64,000 nucleotides of DNA from Sphingobium sp. AP50 (lineage in GTDB: Bacteria; Pseudomonadota; Alphaproteobacteria; Sphingomonadales; Sphingomonadaceae). The translations under genes were made by a program, and so were the position numbers. Where the stretch lies: the NCBI RefSeq assembly GCF_900109095.1, contig NZ_FNYZ01000024.1:17429-81428 (forward strand), read 5' to 3'. Positions 46,183 to 55,294 of this stretch are shown in pieces. Under the pieces are notes generated by a model. The model ran no database searches. It had not been told where the DNA came from and saw only the letters and a list, made by a program, of their open reading frames with translations. Within the stretch, counting starts at the first letter, position 1; every line of letters begins with the position of its first letter.

Positions 46183-48945
46183 ATGGTCATGCAATTCCCC
46201 ACTTTGGGATCGCGCCGCGCGATCATCGACCGCCGCGCGATTTCCGACACGATCCACGCGCTGGCGCAGGAGCATCGCGGCGATGCGATGCGGTTGCGGG
46301 CAGGAATCGTGAAGGAATTGAAGGCCGCGCTGGAACAGGGGCGGGCCGAGGTGGCACGACGGCTGGAGGCCAAGCCGACGCGCGGCCGGGAGTCGGTTAC
46401 GGCCTTCGCCTTCCTGATCGACCAGATATTGCGCCTGCTCTACGACGCGACCACCCATCATCTCTATCCGGCGGGCAATCGCAGCACGGGCGAGCGGATC
46501 GCGCTGATCGCGGTGGGTGGCTATGGCCGGGGCGAAATGGCGCCGCATAGCGACGTCGACATCGGTTTCATCACCCCCTGGAAGCCGACCGGCTGGACCG
46601 AGCAGGTGATCGAATCCATGCTCTATTCGCTATGGGATCTGGGCCTGAAGGTCGGGCATAGCAGCCGGTCGATCGACGAGACGATGCGGATGGCAAAGGC
46701 CGACCTGACCGTGCGCACGGCCCTGCTGGAGGCGCGCTATGTCTGGGGCGACCGGGCGCTGTATGAGGAAACATCGGTCCGCTTCGACGCCGAAGTGATG
46801 CAGGGCAATGCCCGCGCCTTCGTGACCGAGAAGCTGGAAGAACGCGACGAGCGGCACAAGCGGATGGGCGACAGCCGCTATGTGGTCGAACCCAATGTGA
46901 AGGAAGGCAAGGGCGGGCTGCGCGACCTGCACACCCTCTTCTGGATCGGCAAATATGTGAATCGGGTGCGGTCGGTCGCCGAACTGGTCGATGTCGGCCT
47001 GTTGACCCAGGCCGAATTGCGCCAGTTCGAAAAGGCCGAGGATTTCCTTTGGGCGGTGCGATGCCATCTGCACACGATCACGGGCCGGGCCGAGGACCGG
47101 TTGACCTTCGATCTTCAGCTGGAAACCGCAACGCGGATGCACTTTACCGGCCGCGCCGGACGATCGGGCGTCGAGCGCTTCATGCGCTATTATTTCCTGA
47201 ACGCGAAGACGGTGGGCGATCTGACGGCGGTGTTCCTGGCCCATCTGGACGACCAGATGGGGCCGAAAGGGCGGCGCTATATCCCGTCCATCTTCCGCCG
47301 GCCCAAGAAGCTGGACGGATTCGTACTGGATCGCGGCCGACTGTCGCTGCCCAGCGACGATTTTTTCCAGGCGGACCCGGTGCGGATGCTGGAAATCTTT
47401 GCCGTGGCGGACAAGCATGGCCTGCAAATCCACCCCAGCGCGATGCGCGCGGCCAGCCGGGACGCGGGGCTGATCACGGCCAAGATCCGCAAGGACGCGC
47501 GCGCCAATGCCGCCTTTCTGGAAGTGCTGACTTCCCCGCGTGACCCGGAGACAGTGCTCCGCTGGATGAACGAATCCACGGTGTTCGGCCGCTTCATTCC
47601 CGATTTCCGCCGGGTCGTCGCGCAGATGCAGTTCGACATGTATCATCATTATACGGTCGACGAGCATACGATCCGCGCGGTCGGCCTGCTTTCCCGTATC
47701 GAAAAGGGAGAGTTGCCGACCGACCACCCCCTTGCCACCGACCTGATGGGCAAGATCCTGTCGCGCCGGGTGCTCTATGTCGCGGTACTGCTGCATGACA
47801 TTGCCAAGGGGCGCGGCGGCGACCATAGCCTGCTGGGCGCGGAAGTGGCGGAGCATCTGTGCCCGCGGCTGGGCCTGACCCCCGCCGAGACGGAGACCGT
47901 CGCCTGGCTGGTGCGCTATCATCTGCTGATGTCGGCCACCGCCTTCAAACGCGATCTGGCCGACTATAAGACCATTCTCGACTTCGTGGACGTGGTGCAG
48001 AGTCCGGAGCGACTGCGCCTGCTGCTGTGCCTGACGGTGGTGGACATTCGCGCGGTCGGCCCCGGTGTGTGGAACAGCTGGAAGCGGCAGTTGCTGGGCG
48101 ATCTCTATGATTCGGCCGAAGAAGTGCTGCGTCTGGGCCACAAGCAGAAGGGCCGGGGCGAGCGCGTTATCGCCAAGCAGGAAGGGCTGCGCCGGGCGCT
48201 GGGCGTCGACGAGGCGACGTTCGAAGCGTTCAGCAAGCGGTTGCCGGAATCCTACTGGATCGCCGAACCTGAAGACATATTGTTTCACAATGCCCAGCAT
48301 ATATTGGCGGCGGGTGAATCCCCCCTGTCGATCGCGGCGCAATTTTATCCGCAGCGCGGCGCGACGCTGGTCACGGTCTATGCGGCGGACCATCCCGGCC
48401 TGTTCTATCGCATCGCAGGGGCCATCCATCTGGCCGGCGGCAACATCATCGACGCACGCATCCACACGACCCGCGATGGCGTGGCGATCGACAATTTCCT
48501 GGTGCAGGACCCGCTGGGCGGCGCGTTCCACAGCCCGGAACAGCTGACCCGCATCCGCAACGCGATCGAGGATTCGCTGTCGAACCGGCATCGGCTGATC
48601 ACCAAGCTCGCGGCGCGGCCTTTGCCCCGCACCCGCGCCGAAGCCTTTCGCATCGAACCCAATGTGCTGATCGACAACAAGGCATCGAACCGCTTCACCG
48701 TGGTCGAGGTGAATGCGCGGGATCGGCCGGCGCTGCTGTTCAGCCTCGCCAATGCGCTGTTCCAGTCGAAGGTGACGGTGCATAGCGCCCATGTCGCCAC
48801 CTATGGCGAGCGTGCGGTCGATACTTTCTATGTCACCGACCTGCTGGGCGGGAAGATCGAGAGCAAGGCGCGGTTGCAGACGCTGGAGCGGCGTTTGCTG
48901 GAAGCGGCCGGTGGCGAGGTGGGCGAAGCGCTGGAGATGGCGTGA
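46183..48945 (+). CDS. glnD: PII uridylyltransferase/uridylyl-removing enzyme
   Basis: This 920-residue nitrogen sensor adds UMP to PII when glutamine is low and removes it when glutamine is high. The nucleotidyltransferase domain shows GGYGRGEMAPHSDVDIGF. An HD phosphohydrolase domain is visible in DEHTIRAV and VLLHDIAKGRGGDHS. Two ACT glutamine-binding domains lie at the C-terminus (LVTVYAADHPGLFYRIAGAIHLAG and TVVEVNARDRPALLFSLANALF). Start candidates are ATG 46183 and 46189. It lies 9 bp after mutS and converges on the L,D-transpeptidase gene. Confidence 0.97.
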   Translation: MVMQFPTLGSRRAIIDRRAISDTIHALAQEHRGDAMRLRAGIVKELKAALEQGRAEVARRLEAKPTRGRESVTAFAFLIDQILRLLYDATTHHLYPAGNRSTGERIALIAVGGYGRGEMAPHSDVDIGFITPWKPTGWTEQVIESMLYSLWDLGLKVGHSSRSIDETMRMAKADLTVRTALLEARYVWGDRALYEETSVRFDAEVMQGNARAFVTEKLEERDERHKRMGDSRYVVEPNVKEGKGGLRDLHTLFWIGKYVNRVRSVAELVDVGLLTQAELRQFEKAEDFLWAVRCHLHTITGRAEDRLTFDLQLETATRMHFTGRAGRSGVERFMRYYFLNAKTVGDLTAVFLAHLDDQMGPKGRRYIPSIFRRPKKLDGFVLDRGRLSLPSDDFFQADPVRMLEIFAVADKHGLQIHPSAMRAASRDAGLITAKIRKDARANAAFLEVLTSPRDPETVLRWMNESTVFGRFIPDFRRVVAQMQFDMYHHYTVDEHTIRAVGLLSRIEKGELPTDHPLATDLMGKILSRRVLYVAVLLHDIAKGRGGDHSLLGAEVAEHLCPRLGLTPAETETVAWLVRYHLLMSATAFKRDLADYKTILDFVDVVQSPERLRLLLCLTVVDIRAVGPGVWNSWKRQLLGDLYDSAEEVLRLGHKQKGRGERVIAKQEGLRRALGVDEATFEAFSKRLPESYWIAEPEDILFHNAQHILAAGESPLSIAAQFYPQRGATLVTVYAADHPGLFYRIAGAIHLAGGNIIDARIHTTRDGVAIDNFLVQDPLGGAFHSPEQLTRIRNAIEDSLSNRHRLITKLAARPLPRTRAEAFRIEPNVLIDNKASNRFTVVEVNARDRPALLFSLANALFQSKVTVHSAHVATYGERAVDTFYVTDLLGGKIESKARLQTLERRLLEAAGGEVGEALEMA

Positions 48946-48954
48946 TCGAAGTCG

Positions 48955-48978
48955 GTGCTCCCGCCTGCGCAGGAGCAC
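48955..48978. repeat. Stem-loop between convergent genes (REP-like)
   Basis: GTGCTCC (48955-48961) and GGAGCAC (48972-48978) flank CGCCTGCGCA. The sequence resembles short palindromes scattered between genes in sphingomonads (recalled, not checked). It may serve as a terminator for both glnD and the transpeptidase. Confidence 0.5.
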
Positions 48979-48982
48979 GTCG

Positions 48983-49543
48983 TTACAGAATCTCCATTGC
49001 GTCGCCCGGCGCGAGCAGGGGGAGCAGGCGCAGCATGTCGGCCCGCTCCACCGCGACGCAGCCCGCCGTGGGGCGACCTTCGGACAGATGGAAGAAGATC
49101 GCGCTGCCCTGTCCATGCACAGGCGGTGCGTCATTATGGCCCAGCACGACGATGATGTCATAGGCGTCGTCGCTACGGATCAGGCTTTCGGCGGAGAAGG
49201 CGCGTGGCAGGCGGATCGGGCGGTTATAGGCCGGGTCGGCGACATCGTCCGACCAGCCGTCATTCGCACGCACCCAGCGCCATGGCAGGCGGATACCGCT
49301 CGCCTCGACCTTGCCCGGCCGCAGCAGCACGCCCCGGATCGGCCATGTGCCGATCGGCGTGCAACCATCCCCTTCCCGCTTGTCCGCAACCATACAGGCG
49401 CCGCCTCGGCCGATCGTGCAGGCCATGGTGAGGTCACCAAATGTCAGGCGGCCCGCGCCACTATCGACGCGAACCAGAGTTCTGTCTTTCTTTTGCGTGA
49501 TTTTCGAGCCGTCAGATGTTCCATCTGACTTAAAATCACTCAT
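48983..49543 (-). CDS. L,D-transpeptidase (YkuD domain)
   Basis: This 186-residue protein has the catalytic signature FHLSEGRPTAGCVAVERADM, where His and Cys of the YkuD active site are visible, preceded by VVLGHNDAPPVHGQGSAIF. Early on it has CTPIGTWPIRGVL, the substrate-loop pattern of the family. Members cross-link peptidoglycan stems (3-3 links) or attach lipoproteins. No signal peptide is evident, so export is unexplained or the start is mis-set. Its ATG overlaps the ribA stop by ATGA, an unusual pairing. Confidence 0.87.
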   Translation of the reverse strand: MSDFKSDGTSDGSKITQKKDRTLVRVDSGAGRLTFGDLTMACTIGRGGACMVADKREGDGCTPIGTWPIRGVLLRPGKVEASGIRLPWRWVRANDGWSDDVADPAYNRPIRLPRAFSAESLIRSDDAYDIIVVLGHNDAPPVHGQGSAIFFHLSEGRPTAGCVAVERADMLRLLPLLAPGDAMEIL

Positions 49544-50601
49544 AGCTGGTGGCCGGTGCGATCGCGCTTGGTGGCGAGATAGCGTTCATTATGCGGGTTG
49601 GTCGGCAGGATGATCGGCAATCGCTCGCGCACCTTGATGCCGGCCGCTTCCAGCCCCGTCACCTTGTTGGGATTGTTGGTGAGCAGGCGCACCTGCCCGA
49701 CACCGAGCAGGTCGAGCATCCGCGCAGCGACCGAGAAATCGCGCGCGTCGATCGCAAAGCCAAGGCGGACATTGGCATCGACCGTGTCGAAGCCCTGATC
49801 CTGCATCGCATAGGCGCGCAGCTTGTTGACGAGGCCGATGCCGCGCCCTTCCTGCCGCAGATAGAGGAGGATGCCCCAGGGCGCGTCGGCGATCCGGTGC
49901 AGCGCTTCATGCAATTGCGGGCCGCAGTCGCATTTCAGGCTGCCCAGTACGTCGCCGGTCAGGCATTCGCTGTGCAGGCGGATGACGGGCGGCGAGCTGT
50001 CCCGCTGGCCGACGATCAGCGCGACATGTTCGCGCGGTTCGTCCGGGCTGCGGAAGGCGACGATTTCCGCGCTCTCGCTGGCCGATACCGGCAGCCGGGC
50101 GCGGGTGGCGATGGCCAGATGAATCGCATCGTCATAGGCGGCGATGTCTTCGGCGCTGAGGTCTACCTCTGCCGGACCATCGCCCTCCAGCAGGAAATAG
50201 GCGGGGAGAATCCCGGCCAGCCGCGCCAGACGCAGCGCCGCCTTGGCCGCCTGTGGCGCAGGCAGCGCGCGGGCACGGAACGGCCCCTTGAGCGGTGAGG
50301 CTAGGTCGAGAACCGGGTCGGCGATGGCAGTGGCTGCATCGGCATCGATCCATGGCGTGCGTTCGACCAGCACCGGCCATTCGGGATCGGCGGCGGCCAG
50401 TTGGTTCGCCAGTTTCAAGGTTTCGGCGCGAGCGGCGGAAATCAGGATATCGGCCCGTCCTTCGGGATCGAAACCGGCCAGCGTTACGGCATCCGCCCCC
50501 TCGATCGCCATCAGGCGGATCGCGCCGTCGGGCGCGGTCAGGCGGATCGCCCAGCCACGACGCAGCGCATCGATCGCGCGGGCAGCCTGCCGCCCGTTCA
50601 T
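49540..50601 (-). CDS. ribA: GTP cyclohydrolase II with N-terminal extension
   Basis: This 353-residue enzyme opens GTP for riboflavin synthesis. The C-terminal ~190 residues carry the zinc motif HSECLTGDVLGSLKCDCGPQL, the catalytic segment LRQEGRGIGLVNKLRAYAMQD, and LTNNPNKVTGLEAAGIKV. The N-terminal ~160 residues (MNGRQAARAIDALRRGWAIRLTAPDG...) do not match the E. coli enzyme, which is only ~196 residues, and may be a degenerate partner domain as found in other alphaproteobacteria. It overlaps xthA at its start and the L,D-transpeptidase at its end, so all three form one transcript. Confidence 0.94.
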   Translation of the reverse strand: MNGRQAARAIDALRRGWAIRLTAPDGAIRLMAIEGADAVTLAGFDPEGRADILISAARAETLKLANQLAAADPEWPVLVERTPWIDADAATAIADPVLDLASPLKGPFRARALPAPQAAKAALRLARLAGILPAYFLLEGDGPAEVDLSAEDIAAYDDAIHLAIATRARLPVSASESAEIVAFRSPDEPREHVALIVGQRDSSPPVIRLHSECLTGDVLGSLKCDCGPQLHEALHRIADAPWGILLYLRQEGRGIGLVNKLRAYAMQDQGFDTVDANVRLGFAIDARDFSVAARMLDLLGVGQVRLLTNNPNKVTGLEAAGIKVRERLPIILPTNPHNERYLATKRDRTGHQL

Positions 50602-51398
50602 CAGAAAGCGAACTCGGTGATGATCGGGATATGGTCCGACGGCTTGATCCAGCTGCGGGCCGGTTCGACCACGCGGTGGCTGACCGCCTTGTCGGCGACG
50701 TCCCGCGTCATCCACATATGATCGAGGCGACGGCCGCGATCCGATTCCGCCCAGTCCTTGGCGCGATAGCTCCACCAGGTGTAGAGGCGCGCGGGCGCGG
50801 GATGGAAGTGGCGGCCGATATCGACCCAGTCGTTCGACGCCTGCAACCGGGCGAGAATCTCGCATTCGATCGGCGTGTGGCTGACCACGTTCAGCAACTG
50901 CTTGTGGCTCCACACATCGCTTTCCAGCGGCGCGATGTTGAAGTCGCCGGTCAGGATCGTCGGCTTCTTGTCGAGCGCGGACGACCATTGAATCATCCGT
51001 TCGATGAAATCGAGCTTCTGGCCGAATTTGGGGTTTACCTCCCGATCGGGAACATCACCGCCAGCCGGGACATAGACATTCTCGATCCGGACGCCATTAT
51101 CGAGCCGCACGCCGACATGGCGCGCTTCGCCATTGGCCTGCCAGTCGAACCGGTCATCCTCGTAAATCGGCACCTTGCTCATGATCGCGACGCCATGATG
51201 CATGCGCTGACCGTTCAGCACCTGATGCACATAGCCCAGCCGCTTGAACATCTCGGTGGGATAGATTTCATTCACCACCTTGGTTTCCTGAAGGCAGAGA
51301 ATGTCGGGCGCTTCCTGACGGAGGAGTTGTTCGACGATGTCGATGCGCGCGCGGACGGAGTTGATGTTCCAGGAGCAGATAGAGAGTGTGTCGGCCAT
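50601..51398 (-). CDS. xthA: Exodeoxyribonuclease III
   Basis: This 265-residue AP endonuclease/3'-5' exonuclease acts in base-excision repair. The motifs are SICSWNINSVRARI at the start, DILCLQETKV with the metal Glu, ILTGDFNIAP, RLDHMWMTRD and the catalytic SDHIPI near the end. The start at 51398 gives MADTLSICSWN. The first gene of an overlapping xthA-ribA-transpeptidase run, it is preceded by a 275-bp gap that holds three stem-loops. Confidence 0.96.
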   Translation of the reverse strand: MADTLSICSWNINSVRARIDIVEQLLRQEAPDILCLQETKVVNEIYPTEMFKRLGYVHQVLNGQRMHHGVAIMSKVPIYEDDRFDWQANGEARHVGVRLDNGVRIENVYVPAGGDVPDREVNPKFGQKLDFIERMIQWSSALDKKPTILTGDFNIAPLESDVWSHKQLLNVVSHTPIECEILARLQASNDWVDIGRHFHPAPARLYTWWSYRAKDWAESDRGRRLDHMWMTRDVADKAVSHRVVEPARSWIKPSDHIPIITEFAF

Positions 51399-51476
51399 GC
51401 TACGCCAACTAGGAGTGCGCGCGCCGTTGCGCAAGCGGCAGGACGAGTCAACAGACAATGGGTGGCGGACAAAGTA

Positions 51477-51668
51477 AGACCCCCGCTCCGGGGGCGTGGA
51501 ACGGGGGTCTCGATCGCGCCCTTGAAGCGCTTTGCGACGGAAGATGGGGACCGGGTAACAGGGGGGAAATCCCGGTTTTGCCTTCCGCCGTGAGTTACTG
51601 ATTAGCGCCCCGCATATGAGCGGCAGATGAACGGAAAAGAAACTTTGTTCATCTGTCGCGCGGGGCGC
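51477..51668 (-). ncRNA. Structured non-coding region with three consecutive stem-loops
   Basis: Three hairpins fill the xthA-lolA gap. The first pairs 51477-51489 with 51498-51510 (13 bp, one mismatch). The second is nested: CGGAAG/CTTCCG outside (51538-51543 and 51582-51587) and ACCGGG/CCCGGT inside (51550-51555 and 51571-51576). The third has 9-bp outer arms GCGCCCCGC/GCGGGGCGC (51605-51613 and 51660-51668) and 9-bp inner arms CAGATGAAC/GTTCATCTG (51624-51632 and 51647-51655). The strand is uncertain. Minus is favoured because both flanking genes run that way. It could be lolA's 3' end, the xthA leader or a separate RNA. Confidence 0.45.
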
Positions 51669-51673
51669 TCGAT

Positions 51674-52312
51674 TCAGCCCCCAGCCGAGCGACCCTTGGG
51701 TCGCGGATCGGTCCAGCGGAAGGCGGAATCGGCGACAGGGACGCCATAACGCTGGTTGGTCAGGCGCACCGACGTCCGGTTATTCTGGGCGTCAAGCGCG
51801 ACCCAGCCATATAGTTGCAGGCCCGCCGGGCTGGCCGCATCCTTTTTGAAGATCATGGAGATGGTCCCATATTCGGGCCGCTTGGGATCGCGCACCTGCA
51901 CGCTGAGGATCGATGGATCGCCGGTCTGCACCATCTTGCCATATTTGGACAATTTGGTGGGATCGAGCAGCGCGCCCAGCGGTGAGTTGCCGATCGGCCA
52001 GCGCTGCACCTGGCGCACTTCATAATCGATCATGGTTAGCGCCTTGCCATCGCCCACGATCAGCAGCGGTATCCCCTTCTGATATTGGAAGCGGACCTTG
52101 CCCGGCTGCTTGATCGTCAACTGGCCTGTCAGCGTTTGACCATTACGGTCCGTCTGGCTGAAATCGGCGGTCAGGGTGGTGAGCGCGCGAATGGCGGCAT
52201 CTACCTTCGCAAGGTCGGACTGGTCCTGCTGGGCGACCGCCGAACTGGTCGCGATGACCAGTGGCGCGGTAGCGGCAAGGGCAAGCGCGAGGGGCGCAAT
52301 CATGCGCTTCAT
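51674..52312 (-). CDS. lolA: Outer-membrane lipoprotein carrier LolA
   Basis: This 212-residue periplasmic chaperone carries lipoproteins from LolCDE to the outer membrane. The ATG at 52312 (MKRMIAPLALALAATAPLVIATSSAVAQ signal) is preferred over an in-frame TTG at 52321. The LolA fold is seen in LTTLTADFSQTDRNGQTLTGQLTIKQPGKVRFQYQ, LIVGDGKALTMIDYEVRQVQRWPI and GTISMIFKKD. It follows ftsK on the same strand with a 400-bp gap that contains small RNA copy B. It supplies the lipoproteins (BamE and the efflux channels) encoded elsewhere in this window. Confidence 0.93.
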   Translation of the reverse strand: MKRMIAPLALALAATAPLVIATSSAVAQQDQSDLAKVDAAIRALTTLTADFSQTDRNGQTLTGQLTIKQPGKVRFQYQKGIPLLIVGDGKALTMIDYEVRQVQRWPIGNSPLGALLDPTKLSKYGKMVQTGDPSILSVQVRDPKRPEYGTISMIFKKDAASPAGLQLYGWVALDAQNNRTSVRLTNQRYGVPVADSAFRWTDPRPKGRSAGG

Positions 52313-52561
52313 GGCATTCAACTCCGATTGTCTGGAAGAGGAGAACTAGGCGATGCGGCTTGAACCCGTTGTGAACCCGCCTGTTCCGAAATAGCAAGCT
52401 TTGGCTATTGGGTAAGGTGATGGGGGAGAGCATCCGTGTAACGCCGGACAGGCTCAATCCCCCATGCTCCCGCCTCGCCATGCCGGTCTGACCGGCGGCA
52501 CCGCTCCAAATATGTTATCGGCGCGGCAGCAGCAGGCGTACGCCTAGACAGTTTCGCGCAT

Positions 52562-52697
52562 AAAAAAAAGGCCGATCTGACGACCGGCCCTTGAAAGTTT
52601 TTAGGAGAGGATGCCTGAAAGGCCTGCTCTCTATGTTCGAACCGGTTCATTCCCGCAAATGCGAAGGCTGTCAGAGCGATTGCGCGTCATGCAATCG
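52562..52697 (-). ncRNA. Copy B of a three-member small RNA family
   Basis: Read on the minus strand it has the perfect inverted repeat CGATTGC/GCAATCG (52691-52697 and 52677-52683, 7-nt spacer), an 11-nt gap, TTCGCATTTGCG (52654-52665), a 30-nt gap, the identical 25-nt core (52599-52623) and a GGCCG/CGGCC terminator stem (52570-52589) with T8 (52562-52569). It begins 18 nt after the ftsK stop, so it could be a 3'-UTR product or come from its own promoter. The rest of the 52313-52715 gap shows nothing else I can assign. Confidence 0.75.
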
Positions 52698-52715
52698 TCA
52701 TGCGTCCGTCGCCGA

Positions 52716-55034
52716 TCAGAGCGGATTCCCATTCTCGTCGCGCAGCACTTCGCGGCGACCGACATGGTTGGGCGGGCCGACCAGCCCTTCCTCTTCCATC
52801 CGTTCGATCAGGCGCGCGGCGCTGTTATAGCCGACGCGAAGCTGGCGTTGCAGCCAGCTGGTCGAGGCCTTCTGATTTTCGAAGACGAGCTGGCATGCCT
52901 TGCGGAACAGCTGGGCATCCGGACTATCATCGCCCAGATCGACGCCGTCGAGCGCGAAGCTGCCTTCTTCCGGCTCCTCGGTAACAGCGGAGATATAGTC
53001 TGGCTGGCCCTGCGCACGCCAATGGTCAGCGACCACGCGCACTTCGTCGTCGCTGACGAAGGGACCATGGACGCGGGTCAGGCCCTTGCCGCCATGCATA
53101 TAGAGCATGTCGCCTTTGCCCAGCAGTTGTTCGGCGCCTTGCTCGCCCAGGATGGTGCGGCTGTCGATCTTCGACGTCACGAAGAAGCTGATGCGGGTCG
53201 GCAGGTTCGCCTTGATGACGCCGGTGATGACATCGACCGAGGGGCGCTGGGTCGCCAGGATCAGGTGGATGCCGGCCGCGCGCGCCTTCTGCGCCAGACG
53301 CTGGATCAGGAATTCGACTTCCTTGCCGGCCGTCATCATGAGGTCGGCCAGCTCGTCGACCACCACCACGATCTGCGGCAGCGGCTGGAAATCCAGCTGC
53401 TCTTCCTCATAAATGGGCTTGCCGGATTCAGGGTCGTAGCCTGTCTGGACGCGGCGGCCGAGCGGTTTGCCCTTGGCCTTGGCGGCGCGAACCTTTTCAT
53501 TATAATTTGCAAGGTTGCGGACGGAGATGGACGCCATCATGCGATAGCGATCCTCCATCTGCTCGACCGCCCATTTGAGCGCGCGGATCGCCTTGGCCGG
53601 TTCGGTCACGACCGGGGAGAGCAGATGCGGGATGTCGTCATAGGTCGACAATTCCAGCATCTTGGGGTCGATCATGATCAGGCGCAGCTGGTCCGGCGTC
53701 ATACGATAGAGCAGCGACAGGATCATCGCGTTGAGGCCCACCGACTTACCCGAACCGGTCGTACCGGCGATCAGCAAATGCGGCATCGGCGCCAGATCGG
53801 CGATGATCGGTTCGCCCGAGATATTTTTGCCCAGAATGATCGGCAGGGTCGCTTCCTGCATGAACTGTTCAGACGTGATCAGTTCTCGGAAGGACACACC
53901 CTCTCGATTCGCATTGGGCAGCTCGATACCGATGACGGTGCGGCCGGGGATGGTCGCGACGCGGGCCGAGAGCGCCGACATGTTGCGGGCGATATCGTCG
54001 GCCAGCGCAATGACGCGGCTGGCCTTGATACCGGGGGCCGGTTCCAGTTCATACATGGTGACGACCGGGCCGGGGCGGACTTCGACGATATTCCCCTTCA
54101 CATGGAAATCGTCGAGCACGGATTCGAGCAGGCGGGCGTTGCGCTCCAGCGCGGCCTTGTCGATCTTTCCGCCGTGACTGGCGGGCACGGGATTGAGCAG
54201 ATCGGGCGAGGGCAGCGACGAATTGCCGAACAGATCGTCCTGACTGACCGGCGCCATCGACCGTTGCACCGGGGCAGGTTTCGGCGTCTGGATGGTGATC
54301 GGCGGCTTGGGTTCGTTCGACACCTGCTTGCGCGGGGCGATGACCCGCTCGACCGGCTCGTCATCGTCATCATCGGCCACGAGGCCACCGCCGGCAAAGG
54401 GCAGGCTGGGGCGCGGCAGGCTGAGTTTGGGCAGCGAAGGCCGGCGCAGCGCAATGATCGGCTTTTCCAGCGCAAGGCTGCGATAGCAGATGAAGACACC
54501 GGCGATCAGGCTGAGAAAGATCAGCACGCCCTTGATCCAGGGCGCGGCAGCGGGTGCCTGCGCGGTCAGGCTGGCGGTCCCCTTGGCCGTGACGAGGCCG
54601 ATCACCCCGCCCCAGCCGGCGGGCAAGCCGACCAGCGGTTCCGTCTGGAACAGCGCCAGCGCGATGCCGATCAGGGCAATGCCGAACAGGCATTTGCCGA
54701 ACTGTGCTTTCCACCCGGACATGTCCTGATCGCCCCACAGACGACGCGCGGTAATCCCCATCAACGGCAGGATCAGGGCAATAGGTACGCCAAACAGCCA
54801 GAGCAGGAAGTCGGCAGACCAGGCACCGGGCGCCTGCATGATATTGGCGACCTGATCGCCCGCGACGGTGTTCATCGACGGATCGCTGGGGGCATAGCTG
54901 AGCAGCGCCAGCGCCAGGAACAGGGTCGCCAGCATGAGCGCGATCGCGCCGATCAGCGCGCCACTGCGAATGAGGCTGCGCTTCAGCATTTCACGCCATT
55001 CCGGCGATCGTTTCACAGTGCGGCCGACGGCCAT
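52716..55034 (-). CDS. ftsK: DNA translocase FtsK
   Basis: This 772-residue division-septum DNA pump clears chromosome dimers at the septum. The N-terminus has about four membrane helices in the first ~190 residues (including LIGAIALMLATLFLALALL), followed by a Pro/Lys-rich linker (PKPPITIQTPKPAPVQ). The motor domain has Walker A GTTGSGKS (about residues 424-431), LIMIDPKMLELSTYDDIPHLL and Walker B-type VVVDELADLMM. The C-terminal winged-helix gamma domain (WLQRQLRVGYNSAARLIERMEEEGLV) recognises the polar KOPS sequences. The 160 bp upstream separate it from a divergent small frame. Confidence 0.97.
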   Translation of the reverse strand: MAVGRTVKRSPEWREMLKRSLIRSGALIGAIALMLATLFLALALLSYAPSDPSMNTVAGDQVANIMQAPGAWSADFLLWLFGVPIALILPLMGITARRLWGDQDMSGWKAQFGKCLFGIALIGIALALFQTEPLVGLPAGWGGVIGLVTAKGTASLTAQAPAAAPWIKGVLIFLSLIAGVFICYRSLALEKPIIALRRPSLPKLSLPRPSLPFAGGGLVADDDDDEPVERVIAPRKQVSNEPKPPITIQTPKPAPVQRSMAPVSQDDLFGNSSLPSPDLLNPVPASHGGKIDKAALERNARLLESVLDDFHVKGNIVEVRPGPVVTMYELEPAPGIKASRVIALADDIARNMSALSARVATIPGRTVIGIELPNANREGVSFRELITSEQFMQEATLPIILGKNISGEPIIADLAPMPHLLIAGTTGSGKSVGLNAMILSLLYRMTPDQLRLIMIDPKMLELSTYDDIPHLLSPVVTEPAKAIRALKWAVEQMEDRYRMMASISVRNLANYNEKVRAAKAKGKPLGRRVQTGYDPESGKPIYEEEQLDFQPLPQIVVVVDELADLMMTAGKEVEFLIQRLAQKARAAGIHLILATQRPSVDVITGVIKANLPTRISFFVTSKIDSRTILGEQGAEQLLGKGDMLYMHGGKGLTRVHGPFVSDDEVRVVADHWRAQGQPDYISAVTEEPEEGSFALDGVDLGDDSPDAQLFRKACQLVFENQKASTSWLQRQLRVGYNSAARLIERMEEEGLVGPPNHVGRREVLRDENGNPL

Positions 55035-55195
55035 ATTACTCGATGTCCCCCAAATGTTCCGTTTCGGTACAATGCGCCGAGGGGGGAGTCGCCGTCAAGT
55101 CCGGGGCCTCTCGGCTCGTCCCGCCCTATCCCTGACAACCCGTATCGAGACGGCGGGAACAGGCAGGATAAAGGGACGGGAAAGGAATCCGTCCC

Positions 55196-55294
55196 ATGAT
55201 CACAGCCCTCTATCCCACTCTGGTCGTGCTGGCGCGCGGCCTGCTTGCCGCAACCATGATTTTCGTCAGCGTTGAGGATCGGCTGAAGAACTGA
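55196..55294 (+). CDS. Possible 32-residue single-helix membrane protein
   Basis: A short frame with an AAAGGA site encodes MITALYPTLVVLARGLLAAT followed by MIFVSVEDRLKN: one hydrophobic helix and a short charged tail. It converges on the GNAT gene with a 29-bp overlap of ends. The ribosome site and the hydrophobic composition support it. Without comparative data it remains uncertain. Confidence 0.35.
   Translation: MITALYPTLVVLARGLLAATMIFVSVEDRLKN

Noticed and set aside
46630..49161. Minus-strand open frame of 843 codons
   Set aside because: Antisense to glnD; no domain, no ribosome site.
52611..55199. Plus-strand open frame of 862 codons
   Set aside because: It is antisense to ftsK and to sRNA copy B; composition is that of a mirror frame.
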